Counted from the stretch's first letter, positions 25,558-34,989 are shown. The stretch: 64,000 nt of DNA from BJHQ01 sp964654285 (GCA_964654285.1 CAZZJC010000027.1:10389-74388), one strand, 5' to 3'. Numbers and translations: made by a program. The notes: generated by a model not told the origin, from the letters alone.

Positions 25558-27942
25558 ATGGCCGAGATCCTCACCCAGCCCATCCACCCCGACGCCCTGT
25601 TCGACAGCCGCTATATCGAACAGCAGATCGATCTCTCGACCTACGTCGCCCCGCCCGGACCCTGGCGCCAGGCGGAGTCCGATGCGCGCGGCGTCCTGCT
25701 GCGCGCGGCCGATGGCGCGCAGATGCGCATCGATGCCATCGCTGACGGGATCATCCGGGTGCGGGTGCGCCCGGCGGGCCAGCCGATGCGCCCATCGGTC
25801 ACCGAGGAGCTCGGCCTGGTCACCGCCGACCATCCCGTCCCCGCCTGGTCGCCGCTCGCCGGGGCGGCCCCCGGGATCGCGCTGCAGGACGGCACCCGGC
25901 TGGAGATCGACGCGGCGACCGGGGCCCTGCGCCTCCTCGCCGGGTCCGAGACGCTGCTCGAGGGCGACGGCGGGGTGCGGTTCTCGCCCGCGGCGCCCGA
26001 CTTCGGCAGCGGCTCGCGCGCGTTCGCCCGCTTCCACCGCGACGGCGAGGGCCTGTTCGGCTGCGGCGGCCGCTCGGCCCGGCCGGATCGCGTCGGCCAG
26101 ACCTTCGACGCCTTCGCGACCAAGGTCGGCGGCCTGACCGGCGACTACGGCGGCTTCCCCATCCCGTGGCTGATGAGTCCGCGCGGCTGGGGCCTGTTCC
26201 TCGACAACCCGTGGCCGCACGTGCACTTCGACCTCGGCCGCACCGATCCGGCACGCTGGTCGCTTGCGATCCCCGGCGGCGGGATCGACCTGTACTGCGT
26301 GCGCGGGCCGGAACCGCGCGACCTGCTGCGCCGCTTCACCAGCCTGGTCGGCCGGGTGCCCGAACCGCGCCGCTGGTGGCTGGGCTACTGGGTCTCGGCG
26401 CTGTCGTTCACCACCGCCGACGAGGTGCTGGGCTTCGCCCGCCGCCTGCGCGCCGAGGGCTATCCGCTGGAGGCCATGGTCATCGACGGCCCGTGGCGCG
26501 GCGGGCCGGAATTCCTGCGCCTCTACATGACCGAGGGCCAGTACCCGACCAACGACCTGCGCTGGCATCCCGGCTTCGGCGACGGGCCGGCCCTGGTGCG
26601 CGCCCTGAATGCGCTCGGCGTGCGCACCGTGCTGCATCAGAACTCGCGCAGCTACCTCAAGGAGACCAACGAGGCCGGGATCGCCTCCGGCGCCCTGCGC
26701 CGGGTCGGCCAGGAGGTCGTGCCGGCCTTCACCCGGCCCGAGGGCGAGGCGTTCTACCGCGACCAGGTGCGCGGCCGGCACCAGGAGGGCGTCGCGCTGT
26801 GGTGGCTCGACCACGGCGACCGCGTGAGCGGCGAGATCGCGCCCGGCATCCCGTCGCGCAACCTCTTCGGCGCCATCTGGGCCCGCGCCACCGCCCGCGC
26901 CGCCGAAGCCGACGGCGTCGACCACCGCCTGACGCTCATCCGGGGCGCCGGCATCGGCGGCCAGCGCCACGCCCTGCCCTGGCCGGGCGATACGCGCTAT
27001 GGCATCGACTTCGCCCTGTTCGACATCTGGTTCTGCCTCAACGCCGGGCTGTCGGGCTTCCCGATCACCAGCGCGGATCTGGGCGGGTTCATGGCCAAGG
27101 GCCTCGACCACGGCCCGCACAACCGCGCCTACGATCCCGAGAACCTCGCGCGCCGGCTCTGCCAGTCGCTGCTCTGGCTGCCCAGCCCGCGCGTGCATGG
27201 CGACGATTCCGCACCGCCCAAGGTGCCGTGGAACTGCCCGCCGGCGATCCAGCCGCTCTACCGTGCGATGCTGGCCGAGCGCTACCGCCTGATCCCCTAC
27301 TTCTACAGCCTCGCCTGGGAGGCCCACCGCGAGGGCGCGCCGATCCTGCGGCCGCTGCTGTGGTGCTGGCCGCGCCTCGCCGAGGCGGTCGCGATCGACG
27401 ACCAGTTCCTGATCGGCGACGACCTGCTCTGCGCCCCGGTGGTGGCGAAGGATGCGACCACCCGCCGGGTCTGGCTGCCGCCCGGCCAGTGGCACGACTG
27501 GTGGCGCGGCACCATCCACCAGGGACCGGCCTGGATCGAGGTCCCGGTGCCGTTCTACGAGACCAGCGGATTGCCGCTGTTCGCCCGCGCCGGCGCGATC
27601 ATCCCGGTGCAGGAGCCGGTCGCCGGCCTCGGCGACGCCATCCCCGATCCGCTCGGCTTCGAGATCTTCCCCGACGGGACCCGCACCCAGGTGGTGCAGG
27701 AGGCTCGCGACACGGCGACCACGGTCAGGGTCGAGGCCACCGCCCGCGGGCTGGGCATCAGGATCGACAATCCGCTCGATCGCCCGCGCACGGTGCGCCT
27801 GCACATCCACCGCGCCGGCACCGGCGCGGTGGACGTCGACGGCACCGCCCTGGCGGGGCATCTGGTCGACGATGCGCCGGGCCGCTGGCGCGCCACGGTC
27901 ATCGTCCCGGCGCGGGGATCGGTGCTGGTGCGCCGGGCCTGA
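25558..27942 (+). CDS. Family GH31 alpha-glycosidase (alpha-glucosidase/alpha-xylosidase type)
   Basis: 794 residues without a signal peptide, so probably cytoplasmic. It has an N-terminal beta-sandwich (to about 270), a TIM barrel, and C-terminal beta domains. The barrel holds LWWLDHGD with the likely nucleophile Asp418, LPWPGDTRYG with the likely acid/base Asp478, SADLGGF (the GH31 xDxGGF motif) and RVHGDDSAPPKVPW at 545-558. The insert DQFLIGDDLLCAPVV is also family-typical. It removes alpha-linked glucose, xylose or related sugars; the exact linkage cannot be read. The divergent AraC regulator and the TAGGCT promoter suggest substrate induction. Confidence 0.9.
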   Translation: MAEILTQPIHPDALFDSRYIEQQIDLSTYVAPPGPWRQAESDARGVLLRAADGAQMRIDAIADGIIRVRVRPAGQPMRPSVTEELGLVTADHPVPAWSPLAGAAPGIALQDGTRLEIDAATGALRLLAGSETLLEGDGGVRFSPAAPDFGSGSRAFARFHRDGEGLFGCGGRSARPDRVGQTFDAFATKVGGLTGDYGGFPIPWLMSPRGWGLFLDNPWPHVHFDLGRTDPARWSLAIPGGGIDLYCVRGPEPRDLLRRFTSLVGRVPEPRRWWLGYWVSALSFTTADEVLGFARRLRAEGYPLEAMVIDGPWRGGPEFLRLYMTEGQYPTNDLRWHPGFGDGPALVRALNALGVRTVLHQNSRSYLKETNEAGIASGALRRVGQEVVPAFTRPEGEAFYRDQVRGRHQEGVALWWLDHGDRVSGEIAPGIPSRNLFGAIWARATARAAEADGVDHRLTLIRGAGIGGQRHALPWPGDTRYGIDFALFDIWFCLNAGLSGFPITSADLGGFMAKGLDHGPHNRAYDPENLARRLCQSLLWLPSPRVHGDDSAPPKVPWNCPPAIQPLYRAMLAERYRLIPYFYSLAWEAHREGAPILRPLLWCWPRLAEAVAIDDQFLIGDDLLCAPVVAKDATTRRVWLPPGQWHDWWRGTIHQGPAWIEVPVPFYETSGLPLFARAGAIIPVQEPVAGLGDAIPDPLGFEIFPDGTRTQVVQEARDTATTVRVEATARGLGIRIDNPLDRPRTVRLHIHRAGTGAVDVDGTALAGHLVDDAPGRWRATVIVPARGSVLVRRA

Positions 27943-28010
27943 ACACCGGCCGCCGGCCCCGACGGGGTGCGTGGCGGACCGGGCCGGATGGCCGCCCGGA
28001 GCGGACCGGC

Positions 28011-28016
28011 TAGGCT
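28011..28016 (+). promoter_or_regulatory. Candidate -10 box (TAGGCT) of the second AraC gene
   Basis: GGCTAGGCTGCCGG with TAGGCT at 28011-28016; the ATG follows nine bases later, so transcripts would be essentially leaderless. The -35 is weak (TGGCCG at 27989-27994). Confidence 0.45.
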
Positions 28017-28025
28017 GCCGGCACC

Positions 28026-28931
28026 ATGCCGGATCCCTCGCTTCCCGCACCCCTGCTGGGACTGGCCCCCTGGGTGCGGCTGGTCCACGATTTCCGCACC
28101 ATGCCGGGATACCGCCTGACGAACCGGCGCATCGTCGACCATGCGCTGCTCTTCTTCCTCGGCGGCGCGGGGACGTATCGCTGCGAGGGCCGCCAGTGGC
28201 GGATCGAACCGGGATGCCTGGCCATCGTCCGGCCCGGACGCATGCACACGATCAGCGCCGATCCGGGCGTGCCGCTCCACCTGTGCAACATCCATTTCGA
28301 TCTGCGTCCGCGCAGCGATTCGCCGCAGGTCCGCTGGAATCCGCCCGGCCCGGCCCGGATCCTGGGGCCGCAGGAGCGCCTGCCCGATGATCCGGCGCTG
28401 CCGGGCCACCTGCCGCCCTACCTCTCGGTGGCGCGTCCCGAGCTCTACCATGAGTGGTTCCGCATGGCGCTGCATTCCGTCCACGCTCCCGGCGTGACCG
28501 CGGCCCTGCGCACCTCGGCCACCGTGATCCTCCTCCTGGCCGAGCTCTACCGCCAGACCGCCGAGCCGGATGCGGACCGGAAGGACCAGCAGGGGATCGA
28601 ACGCGCCGTGGCGACCATGCATGACCGCCTCGGCCACGACTGGTCGGTGGCCGAGCTGTCCGGCCTGGCAGGGCTTGGGCGGACGCGCTTCTGCGAACGC
28701 TTCAGCCAGCGTTTCGGCGTCCCCCCGATGACCTACCTGCGCCAGCTGCGCCTGGAATCGGCACGCCAGGATCTCATCCACGGCCAGGCGCCGGTGAAGG
28801 AGGTGGCGCAGCGGTACGGCTTCGCCAGCGTGCATCATTTCACCCGCGCGTTCGCCGCCGCCTTCGGCCAGCCACCGGCCCGGCTGCGCGCGCAGGGGGA
28901 CGCGGACGCCCAGGCAAGGTTCCGGATCTGA
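28026..28931 (+). CDS. AraC-family transcriptional regulator
   Basis: 301 residues. The N-terminal cupin (about 20-110) has MPGYRLTNRRIVDHALLFFLGGAG and WRIEPGCLAIVRPGRMHTI. The C-terminal HTH pair has DWSVAELSGLAGLGRTRFCERFSQRFGVPPMTYL and PVKEVAQRYGFASVHHFTRAFAAAFGQPPARLR patterns, which are canonical AraC signatures. It precedes a secreted glycosidase and a GH36-like enzyme on the same strand and is likely their regulator. It differs from the divergent AraC upstream in its sensor domain, so two separate signals probably control this region. Confidence 0.88.
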   Translation: MPDPSLPAPLLGLAPWVRLVHDFRTMPGYRLTNRRIVDHALLFFLGGAGTYRCEGRQWRIEPGCLAIVRPGRMHTISADPGVPLHLCNIHFDLRPRSDSPQVRWNPPGPARILGPQERLPDDPALPGHLPPYLSVARPELYHEWFRMALHSVHAPGVTAALRTSATVILLLAELYRQTAEPDADRKDQQGIERAVATMHDRLGHDWSVAELSGLAGLGRTRFCERFSQRFGVPPMTYLRQLRLESARQDLIHGQAPVKEVAQRYGFASVHHFTRAFAAAFGQPPARLRAQGDADAQARFRI

Positions 28932-28954
28932 CGGCAAATGACGGGGCCGCACGG

Positions 28955-28963
28955 TGATATAGC
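28955..28963 (+). promoter_or_regulatory. Extended -10 (TGATATAGC) before the secreted glycosidase
   Basis: TG at 28955-28956, one base, then TATAGC at 28958-28963; the ATG is at 29000. It is located right after the AraC stop, giving the glycosidase its own start in addition to any read-through. Confidence 0.45.
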
Positions 28964-28999
28964 CTGCTGGCGAGCCCCCCCGCACCGGAACGCAGTCCC

Positions 29000-31297
29000 A
29001 TGCCGCCCAACACCAGTGCACTCCACCGGGCTGCCCGCGCCTCGGGGGTCATCCTCGCCGGGCTGACCGTCGTTTCCGCCGCGGTCGAACCGGGCGACGG
29101 CGTGTTCCTGCTGGATGCCCCGCCCGATCCGACCTCCAGCCGGAATCTCGCCTACATCGGAAACGGGGCGGCGAAGGCCACCGCGTCCTCCGCGCTGCAG
29201 GGCTTCGACCAGCATCGGCCCGAGACGGTGAACGATGGGGTGTTCGGCAATGCCAGCAGCTGGATCTGCGCCCAGGACGATGCCGCACCCTGGTTAAAAA
29301 TCGATATCGGCCGCGAGGTCTCGGTCAGCCATGTCGCCTTCGGACGCGATCGGCGCGGGGAATTCCAGGATCGTCTGCCCACGCGCGTGACGCTGTCGGA
29401 ATCCCGCGACGGCACGGCGTGGAGACCGCGCGCGGCGATAGCGGATCTCACCCGTCTGCCCGGGTATGCGGCCGGCAGGACGGTCGTGATCCGTTTTCCG
29501 CCCACCATCTGCCGTTTCCTCAAGATCGAAGTCAACCCGGGATCCTGCATGGATGAATTCGCCGTGTATTCGGCCGCCCCCATTGGATCGGACAATGCTC
29601 CGCCCCGGATCGAACCCGTTACCGCGGAGCAGGCGCCCCTCTTCCGCAAGACTGGCACCGACCAGCCCGAGGACTTCACCGATCTGTCCGGGACGCGCCG
29701 GTTCGAGGTGGTGAATCCGGGATCCACGCACCTGCTCGTCCTCTTCGCTGCGCATCCGCAGGTGCGGTGGTCACCGGGCGTCCTGCGCCTGGCCCCGGGT
29801 GGACGGCTGCCGGCGCAGCTGACGGTGGTCAAGGCCGCCGCCGCCGGCCGGATCCCGCTCACCTATGCCATCGCCCGGTCGGATCAGCCGTTCACATCCC
29901 ATGGCGACCGCTACCGCGCCGGCGTCGATGGCGAGACCGTGCAGTGCGTCCCGGTCGCGCCGATGCTGCATGCGTCGCTGCTTTCGCGGACGCGCTCCAT
30001 CCTGAAGGATTCCCTGGAAAAGGTCACCGATCCGCAGATGCCGGCCGGTACCATGATCTACACCCCGGGGCCCTATTACCGCTCGGCCGGGATCTTCGCC
30101 CGGGACCTGCTGTACCAGCTGGAAGGCGCCGGGCGCTTCACCGTCCCGGCGGACGAGGTCCGCCACGCCGTGGACTTCCTCGCCCTCAAGCAGCTGACGG
30201 CCGATCGCAAGGTCGGCGCCTACACCTACCCCAAGGGCGCGATCCCCGATCACGTCTATCCGGACGGGCGATACAGCTGGGGTCCGGGATTGTTCTACGG
30301 CGACGTCACCGGGCACTTCCGGCGCCCCTCGATGGACGAGGCGATGTGCTTCGTGACCCTGGCCTGGCATTACGGCAGCAAGGCCGGCTGGGACGCGGCC
30401 TGGAAGGCCTGGTTCCACGCCAAGGCGGCCCGTTTCGCCGACGCCTGGAACAGCGTCCCGCGCAACCCCGCCACCGGCCTGGTCACCCAGTGGACCACCC
30501 CGGGCCATGTCGGAGCCAACGGCATCGCCGAGATCAACGGCGCCTGCGTCATGTGGGGATTCCACGATTCCTACGGCTTCGGCGGGGATGATGTGGGGGT
30601 GTCGGTGCTGGCCTGCAATGCGGCCCGGGCCCTGGCCGACATGCACGGACACGCCGGCGACGCGGCTTCCGCCACGACCTGGGCCACGACCGCCGACGCG
30701 ATGCGCGACGCCATCCGGGCCCAGTTCAACCCGGCCGGATACCTGCCCTGGGGCGTGGGCAAGGCCGCCCCGACCATGGCCTCGCCGGACATCACCGGCT
30801 ATGCGGTCTGGTCCGGCATCCTCACCGACACCCAGGCCGACGCGGCCTCGGACTGGTTCGCCGAACGCTACCGGGCCGACCTGCAGGCCGGCGGCGCCGC
30901 CGACCTCTTCCACCAGTCCGCACCGTTCCGCGGCGCGGTGCGCATGGCGCGCAAGGCCGATGACGTCAGCCCCGGCCGCCATGTCTGGCCCGACATGCGT
31001 GACGGGAACCACTGGGAGAATCTCGCCTTCGGCTACAACGCCTACCAGGATGGCGGCTACTGGTACTACATGAGCCTGGGAGTCGCGGCCGCCCTGCAGC
31101 GCAGGCATCCGGATCTCGCCCAGGACTGGGTGGGCAAGGCCTATCACGACCTGCACATCGCCGGCCCGGACCATCCCTTCGAACGCATCGACGGCATGAA
31201 GCCGGTCAACAACCGCTACAACGCCTCGGTGGGCCCGCTCATGGGGATGGGTCTGCCCGCCCAGACGGGGTCGATCGCGATCACCCTGCGGCCCTGA
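29000..31297 (+). CDS. Secreted glycosidase-like protein with discoidin (F5/8 type C) domain and alpha/alpha barrel
   Basis: 765 residues. A signal-like N-terminus (residues 10-28, hydrophobic with AxA-type end VSAAVEP) suggests export. About 45-195 is a discoidin/F5/8 type C carbohydrate-binding fold (KATASSALQG, WLKIDIGREVSVSHVAFG, LKIEVNPGSCMDEFAVY). From about 325 the sequence is rich in long aromatic helices (YTPGPYYRSAGIFARDLLYQL, WTTPGHVGANGIAEINGACVMWGFHDS), typical of six-hairpin glycosidases. The acid residues cannot be pinned down. It probably debranches or deglycosylates an extracellular polysaccharide whose products feed the neighbouring enzymes. The family number is not assigned. 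Confidence 0.75.
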   Translation: MPPNTSALHRAARASGVILAGLTVVSAAVEPGDGVFLLDAPPDPTSSRNLAYIGNGAAKATASSALQGFDQHRPETVNDGVFGNASSWICAQDDAAPWLKIDIGREVSVSHVAFGRDRRGEFQDRLPTRVTLSESRDGTAWRPRAAIADLTRLPGYAAGRTVVIRFPPTICRFLKIEVNPGSCMDEFAVYSAAPIGSDNAPPRIEPVTAEQAPLFRKTGTDQPEDFTDLSGTRRFEVVNPGSTHLLVLFAAHPQVRWSPGVLRLAPGGRLPAQLTVVKAAAAGRIPLTYAIARSDQPFTSHGDRYRAGVDGETVQCVPVAPMLHASLLSRTRSILKDSLEKVTDPQMPAGTMIYTPGPYYRSAGIFARDLLYQLEGAGRFTVPADEVRHAVDFLALKQLTADRKVGAYTYPKGAIPDHVYPDGRYSWGPGLFYGDVTGHFRRPSMDEAMCFVTLAWHYGSKAGWDAAWKAWFHAKAARFADAWNSVPRNPATGLVTQWTTPGHVGANGIAEINGACVMWGFHDSYGFGGDDVGVSVLACNAARALADMHGHAGDAASATTWATTADAMRDAIRAQFNPAGYLPWGVGKAAPTMASPDITGYAVWSGILTDTQADAASDWFAERYRADLQAGGAADLFHQSAPFRGAVRMARKADDVSPGRHVWPDMRDGNHWENLAFGYNAYQDGGYWYYMSLGVAAALQRRHPDLAQDWVGKAYHDLHIAGPDHPFERIDGMKPVNNRYNASVGPLMGMGLPAQTGSIAITLRP

Positions 31298-31397
31298 GCA
31301 GCGGACCGGGCGGACGCCCCGGCAAATGGTTGGGGTCTGAGGCAAAGGATGACCGTGCGCGTCGCGGCAGGATCGCGGCACCCAAGGAGCCCTGCTG

Positions 31398-33572
31398 ATG
31401 TTCTCCATCCTTCTCGACCCGATGACCGGCCAGGTGACCGTGCACAATGGGCGCCTGGAGGCGATCCTCGACACCGCCACGCGATTGAACGCCCGATCCC
31501 TGCGGGATACCGCGACCGGTCGCATCTACGCGGACCGGGACTACGTCTGGAACCTGCCCGGCGCCGAGGGCGCGCAGACGGAAGGCCAGCCGGTGATCGA
31601 GCGGCATCCGGATGGATCCCTGACCGTGGCCTGCACCGGCCGCCTGGGATCCCTCGTCGTCCGCCAGGTCTTCGCCATCTCGCCTGACGATCCGGATGCG
31701 CTGCGGGAGACCATCACGATACGCAATCCCACCGCGCAGCCCCTGGCCACGACGGGGTTCGCCTGCGGTTTCGCCAAGGCGGTGCGGGATGGGGGAAGTC
31801 CGGTTCCGGATGCAGGCGGGCTGCTGGCCTGCCCCATCCCCTACCGGGTGGAGACCGACGGCCGGCTGCGCGAGGAGCCCTTGCCGTCGTTCGCGCGGAC
31901 GGCCGCGGCCGAAGGCTGGGTGCTGGGCGACGCCACATCATCCCTGGTGGTCGGAAAGTACCAGCCTGACCACATCGAATGGAGCCTGCTGGTCGGCCTG
32001 CAGCATGGACACGAACGCCAGGTCCGGTTCGCAGGCACCGGCCCGTGGTCGTCAGCCACCGCGCTGGAAGGCGCATACGGCAGGGAGCGCTCGGAGGCCC
32101 GTTTCGGCGAGCTCCGCCAATGGTCGGCCGACACGCCGGACGGGGCGGCGCTGCTCGCGCCCGGGGCATCCTTCCGCTTCGGCGAATCCCGCCTGCAGGT
32201 CGTGACCGGCGACTGGCAGCAGGCCTACTACGCCTACCGGCGGCACCTCGAGAGCCTCGGCTGCCGTCCGCGTCCGGGCTATGACCCGCCGGTGCATTGG
32301 AACGAACTGTACGACAACTGGTATTACCATGCCCATGCCCGGATCCTGGATCCGCAGCGGAAGGACACCCGGGAACTGCGGGATTTCCTCGCGCAGGGCC
32401 TGCCCCCCTTGCAGCGCCTGCTGTATTCGCATGCGCTCATGCGCCAGGAGGCGGTGAAGGCGCGGGAACTCGGCTGCGAGGCGCTCTACCTCGATCCAGG
32501 TTGGGACACCGGCCCCTCGCACCAGGTCTGGGATGCCGCCCGGCTCGGTCGGACGGAAGCGTTCGTCGCGGAGATGCAGCGGGACTTCGGCTTGAAGACC
32601 TCGATCTGGATCGGCCTGGGCAACGGAGGCGGGGCATTTGCCGACCCGTTCGTGCTGCCCCAGGAGGCCCGCCTCCTCGCCGCCGACGGATCGTACGACC
32701 TCACGCTGTGCTTGACCTCGCCTGCGTTCCGGGCGGAGAAAAAGCGCCTGCTCATCGAACTGGGGCGGCAAGGGGTGTCGTTCATGATGTTCGACAGCAC
32801 CACCTGGACCGGTCAATGCCACGACCCCCGGCATGGCCACGCGGTCCCCTCGACGCAGGAGGAGCATGTGGAGGCCCTCTTCGACATCCTCAGCGCCGTG
32901 AAGCAGGCATGTCCGCACGTGCTGATCGAGCTGCATGATCCGCTGAGCGGGCCGACCTCAGCCCACCTCACCCCGAGCTATCTCCTCTACACGCGCGCCC
33001 ACGCCCACGACTGCCTGTGGGGTCATGAATTCATGTGGAACTCCTGGGATGACCTGCTGTCGGGCAGGGCGAAGAGCCTCTACTACTACAATCTCGCCTA
33101 CAGCATCCCCCTCTACCTGCACATCAATCTCTCAAAGGACAATGAGCAGGCCATGATGTTCTGGTGGTATGCCAGCACCTGCCGCCACCTGGGGGTCGGG
33201 GGGAAATCCAGGCCGGAGGTCTGGGAGGCCCAGAAGCGGGCGATGCGGCTCTACCGCGCGCACAAGCGCTTCTTCGTCCAGGGTCGCTTCCATGGCCTGG
33301 AGGAGTCCATCCATGCGCACACCCTGCCAGGGCAGGGCGAATCGGTGCTGAACGTGTTCAATCTCGGCAATGCCCCGACGACCCGCACGCTCAGCATCCG
33401 CCTGAAGGACATCGGCCTGGCCGGTGCCGATGCCCGCAGCACGGTGGACCTCGACGTGCCGATCCCCGCCCTGGGCCACCGCCTGCTGCTGGTGCGTGCG
33501 GCACCCGGTCAAGCCCCAGGCGTCGTCCGGCTCGACGCCGTCACGGACGAAGGTGTTCCAATCCCCGGGTGA
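31398..33572 (+). CDS. Clan GH-D (GH36-like) alpha-galactosidase-type glycosidase
   Basis: 724 residues with no signal peptide. The N-terminal 270 residues form a beta-supersandwich. The barrel has YLDPGWD (Asp366 region, as in the IDDGW motif of GH36/GH27) and SFMMFDSTTW with Asp466 in the nucleophile position. ALMRQEAVKARELG and LKTSIWIGLGNG are other barrel strands, and a short C-terminal beta domain follows. The likely acid/base lies in the region IELHDPLSGP or shortly after. The motifs are divergent, so substrate could be alpha-galactoside, raffinose-type sugar or another alpha-glycan. It is 100 bases after the secreted glycosidase and probably in the same regulon. Confidence 0.7.
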   Translation: MFSILLDPMTGQVTVHNGRLEAILDTATRLNARSLRDTATGRIYADRDYVWNLPGAEGAQTEGQPVIERHPDGSLTVACTGRLGSLVVRQVFAISPDDPDALRETITIRNPTAQPLATTGFACGFAKAVRDGGSPVPDAGGLLACPIPYRVETDGRLREEPLPSFARTAAAEGWVLGDATSSLVVGKYQPDHIEWSLLVGLQHGHERQVRFAGTGPWSSATALEGAYGRERSEARFGELRQWSADTPDGAALLAPGASFRFGESRLQVVTGDWQQAYYAYRRHLESLGCRPRPGYDPPVHWNELYDNWYYHAHARILDPQRKDTRELRDFLAQGLPPLQRLLYSHALMRQEAVKARELGCEALYLDPGWDTGPSHQVWDAARLGRTEAFVAEMQRDFGLKTSIWIGLGNGGGAFADPFVLPQEARLLAADGSYDLTLCLTSPAFRAEKKRLLIELGRQGVSFMMFDSTTWTGQCHDPRHGHAVPSTQEEHVEALFDILSAVKQACPHVLIELHDPLSGPTSAHLTPSYLLYTRAHAHDCLWGHEFMWNSWDDLLSGRAKSLYYYNLAYSIPLYLHINLSKDNEQAMMFWWYASTCRHLGVGGKSRPEVWEAQKRAMRLYRAHKRFFVQGRFHGLEESIHAHTLPGQGESVLNVFNLGNAPTTRTLSIRLKDIGLAGADARSTVDLDVPIPALGHRLLLVRAAPGQAPGVVRLDAVTDEGVPIPG

Positions 33573-33680
33573 CCGCTGCCCACCTTGCACCGCCGCCACG
33601 GCGGACCAGGGCGCAAAGCTGCGGAGATCACCCCTTGCGGGGGGCGGGATGACGCCAGCATGACCGGCAGGGAAACAGCC

Positions 33681-33923
33681 ATGACCACCAGCGACACCAC
33701 CCCGGCCGGAGAAGCCCTGCTGCGCTACCTCGTCGCCTGCGGCGGCACCGATCGCATCGAGTGCTGGAACGCCGCCGGCAATCCCGATCCCGTGCAGGCG
33801 CGGGCCCTGGCCGAGGATCTCCGCGCGCGTCTTGGCGGCCTGCTGGATGAAGCCGTGGTCGTGGAGCAATCCGGCGGCGCCGTGAGTATCCGCACCATCC
33901 GGCGGCAGCGCGCGGCGGTCTGA
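33681..33923 (+). CDS. Small hypothetical protein
   Basis: 80 residues from the ATG at 33681 with AGGGA nine bases upstream; an ATG at 33660 is possible. It contains EALLRYLVACGGTDRIECWNAAG and ends in a basic patch, RTIRRQRAAV. No motif or signal is visible and I do not recognise it. Codon use matches the neighbours, which supports it being real. It stands between the glycosidase and metallophosphoesterase genes. Confidence 0.5.
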   Translation: MTTSDTTPAGEALLRYLVACGGTDRIECWNAAGNPDPVQARALAEDLRARLGGLLDEAVVVEQSGGAVSIRTIRRQRAAV

Positions 33924-34003
33924 GCCGGCCTTGGCCGCGCAGGCGTCAACCACTGACCGCATAGCGACCGGGTCTTTGCGGTGGTTGCGCTCCCGGCCGA
34001 CGC

Positions 34004-34009
34004 TATAAG
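34004..34009 (+). promoter_or_regulatory. -10 box (TATAAG) before the metallophosphoesterase gene
   Basis: TATAAG lies ten bases before the ATG at 34019, in CGCTATAAGGCCTATGC. As with the TAGGCT promoters, the leader would be only a few bases. No convincing -35 is present at 17 bases. Confidence 0.4.
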
Positions 34010-34018
34010 GCCTATGCA

Positions 34019-34810
34019 ATGCCGCGGATCGCCATCATCAGCGACATCCATAGCAACATGGCCGCGCTGAACGCGGTTCTTGCTGACATCGATGCGCAGC
34101 GGGTCGATGGGATCTACTGCCTCGGTGATGTCGTGGGCTACGGGCCCGAACCGGTCGAGGCCATGGTCAAGGTGCTGGACGTGTGCGACCTCGGCAAGGT
34201 CATCTGCGGCAACCACGACCACGCCTCGATCTATGAACCGATCGGCTTCAACGCCGACGCGCGCAAGGCGGCGGTGTGGACCAACCGGCAGATCAAGTCC
34301 GGCCTGTTCGGCTGGCTCAGCGGCAAGAAGCGGCGCTGGGAATGGCTGAAATCCCTGCCGACCATGTTCACCGAGGGCGATGTCCTGTACGTGCACGCGA
34401 GCCCGCGCAATCACCTGGAAGAATACATCCTGGAAGAGCACACCCTGGGCCGCAGCTATCTCGGCGAGGATCCGCGCCAACTCCTGGACGAGAACTTCGC
34501 GCTCGTCCAGCACACCTGCTTCATCGGTCATACGCATCGCCCCGGCGTCATCGCCAACGATGATTTCGCCTGGCATTCCCTGCCCAGCCTCGGCCAGCGC
34601 TGGACCATCGACGCGCGCAAGACGATCATCAACGTCGGCTCGGTCGGCCAGCCGCGCGACGGGGATCCGCGCGCGTGCTACGTCGTCTTCGACGGCGCCA
34701 GCGTGGAATGGCGCCGGGTCGGCTACCCGATCGAACGCACGCAGAAGCTGATCTACGCCAATCCCGAATTGGGCCGCAGCACCGCCGACCGGCTTGCGGT
34801 CGGGCGCTGA
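34019..34810 (+). CDS. Metallophosphoesterase (YfcE/PrpE-like)
   Basis: 263 residues. The calcineurin-type metal motifs are in order: IISDIHSNMAAL (D-x-H), YCLGDVVGYGPEP (G-D-x2-G), ICGNHDHAS (G-N-H-D), YVHASP, then FIGHTHRPGV (G-H-T-H). Together these bind two metals and hydrolyse phosphomono- or diesters. GYGPEPVEAM and RSYLGEDPRQLLDENFALVQHT mark a common bacterial subfamily of unknown physiological substrate. No signal peptide; cytoplasmic. It has no evident operon partner. Confidence 0.88.
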   Translation: MPRIAIISDIHSNMAALNAVLADIDAQRVDGIYCLGDVVGYGPEPVEAMVKVLDVCDLGKVICGNHDHASIYEPIGFNADARKAAVWTNRQIKSGLFGWLSGKKRRWEWLKSLPTMFTEGDVLYVHASPRNHLEEYILEEHTLGRSYLGEDPRQLLDENFALVQHTCFIGHTHRPGVIANDDFAWHSLPSLGQRWTIDARKTIINVGSVGQPRDGDPRACYVVFDGASVEWRRVGYPIERTQKLIYANPELGRSTADRLAVGR

Positions 34811-34858
34811 CGGGCGACCGCCCGCAAACGTTGGCGAGAGATGGCCACCAAGAGCACT

Positions 34859-34989
34859 AAATGAGGACAGATGTCCGGCCATTGGGCCGCTTCGCTGCGT
34901 ACATCAGTCCTCATTTGGGATACGGACACATGTCCTCCACCACGGTTAGTGCCTGCGGCAGGCGCGGAGAGGTGGCAGGACATCTGTCC
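34859..34989. repeat. Non-coding stretch with three GGACA-N2-TGTCC palindromes
   Basis: The 240-base gap 34811-35050 holds GGACAGATGTCC (34865-34876), GGACACATGTCC (34924-34935) and GGACATCTGTCC (34978-34989), with centres 59 and 54 bases apart. AAATGAGGACAGATG (34859-34873) is also inverted at 34902-34916 (14 of 15 bases), enclosing a GC-rich loop. The pattern looks like the decayed end of an insertion element, a MITE, or an operator array; no transposase gene is near. Confidence 0.55.

Noticed and set aside
25534..28050. Antisense open frame of 838 codons opposite the GH31 gene
   Set aside because: A shadow of a well-supported GH31 gene, with composition typical of GC-rich antisense frames and no motif.
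34859..34989. CRISPR array
   Set aside because: The three short palindromes differ in centre and lack 25-40 base identical repeats, and no cas gene is present.
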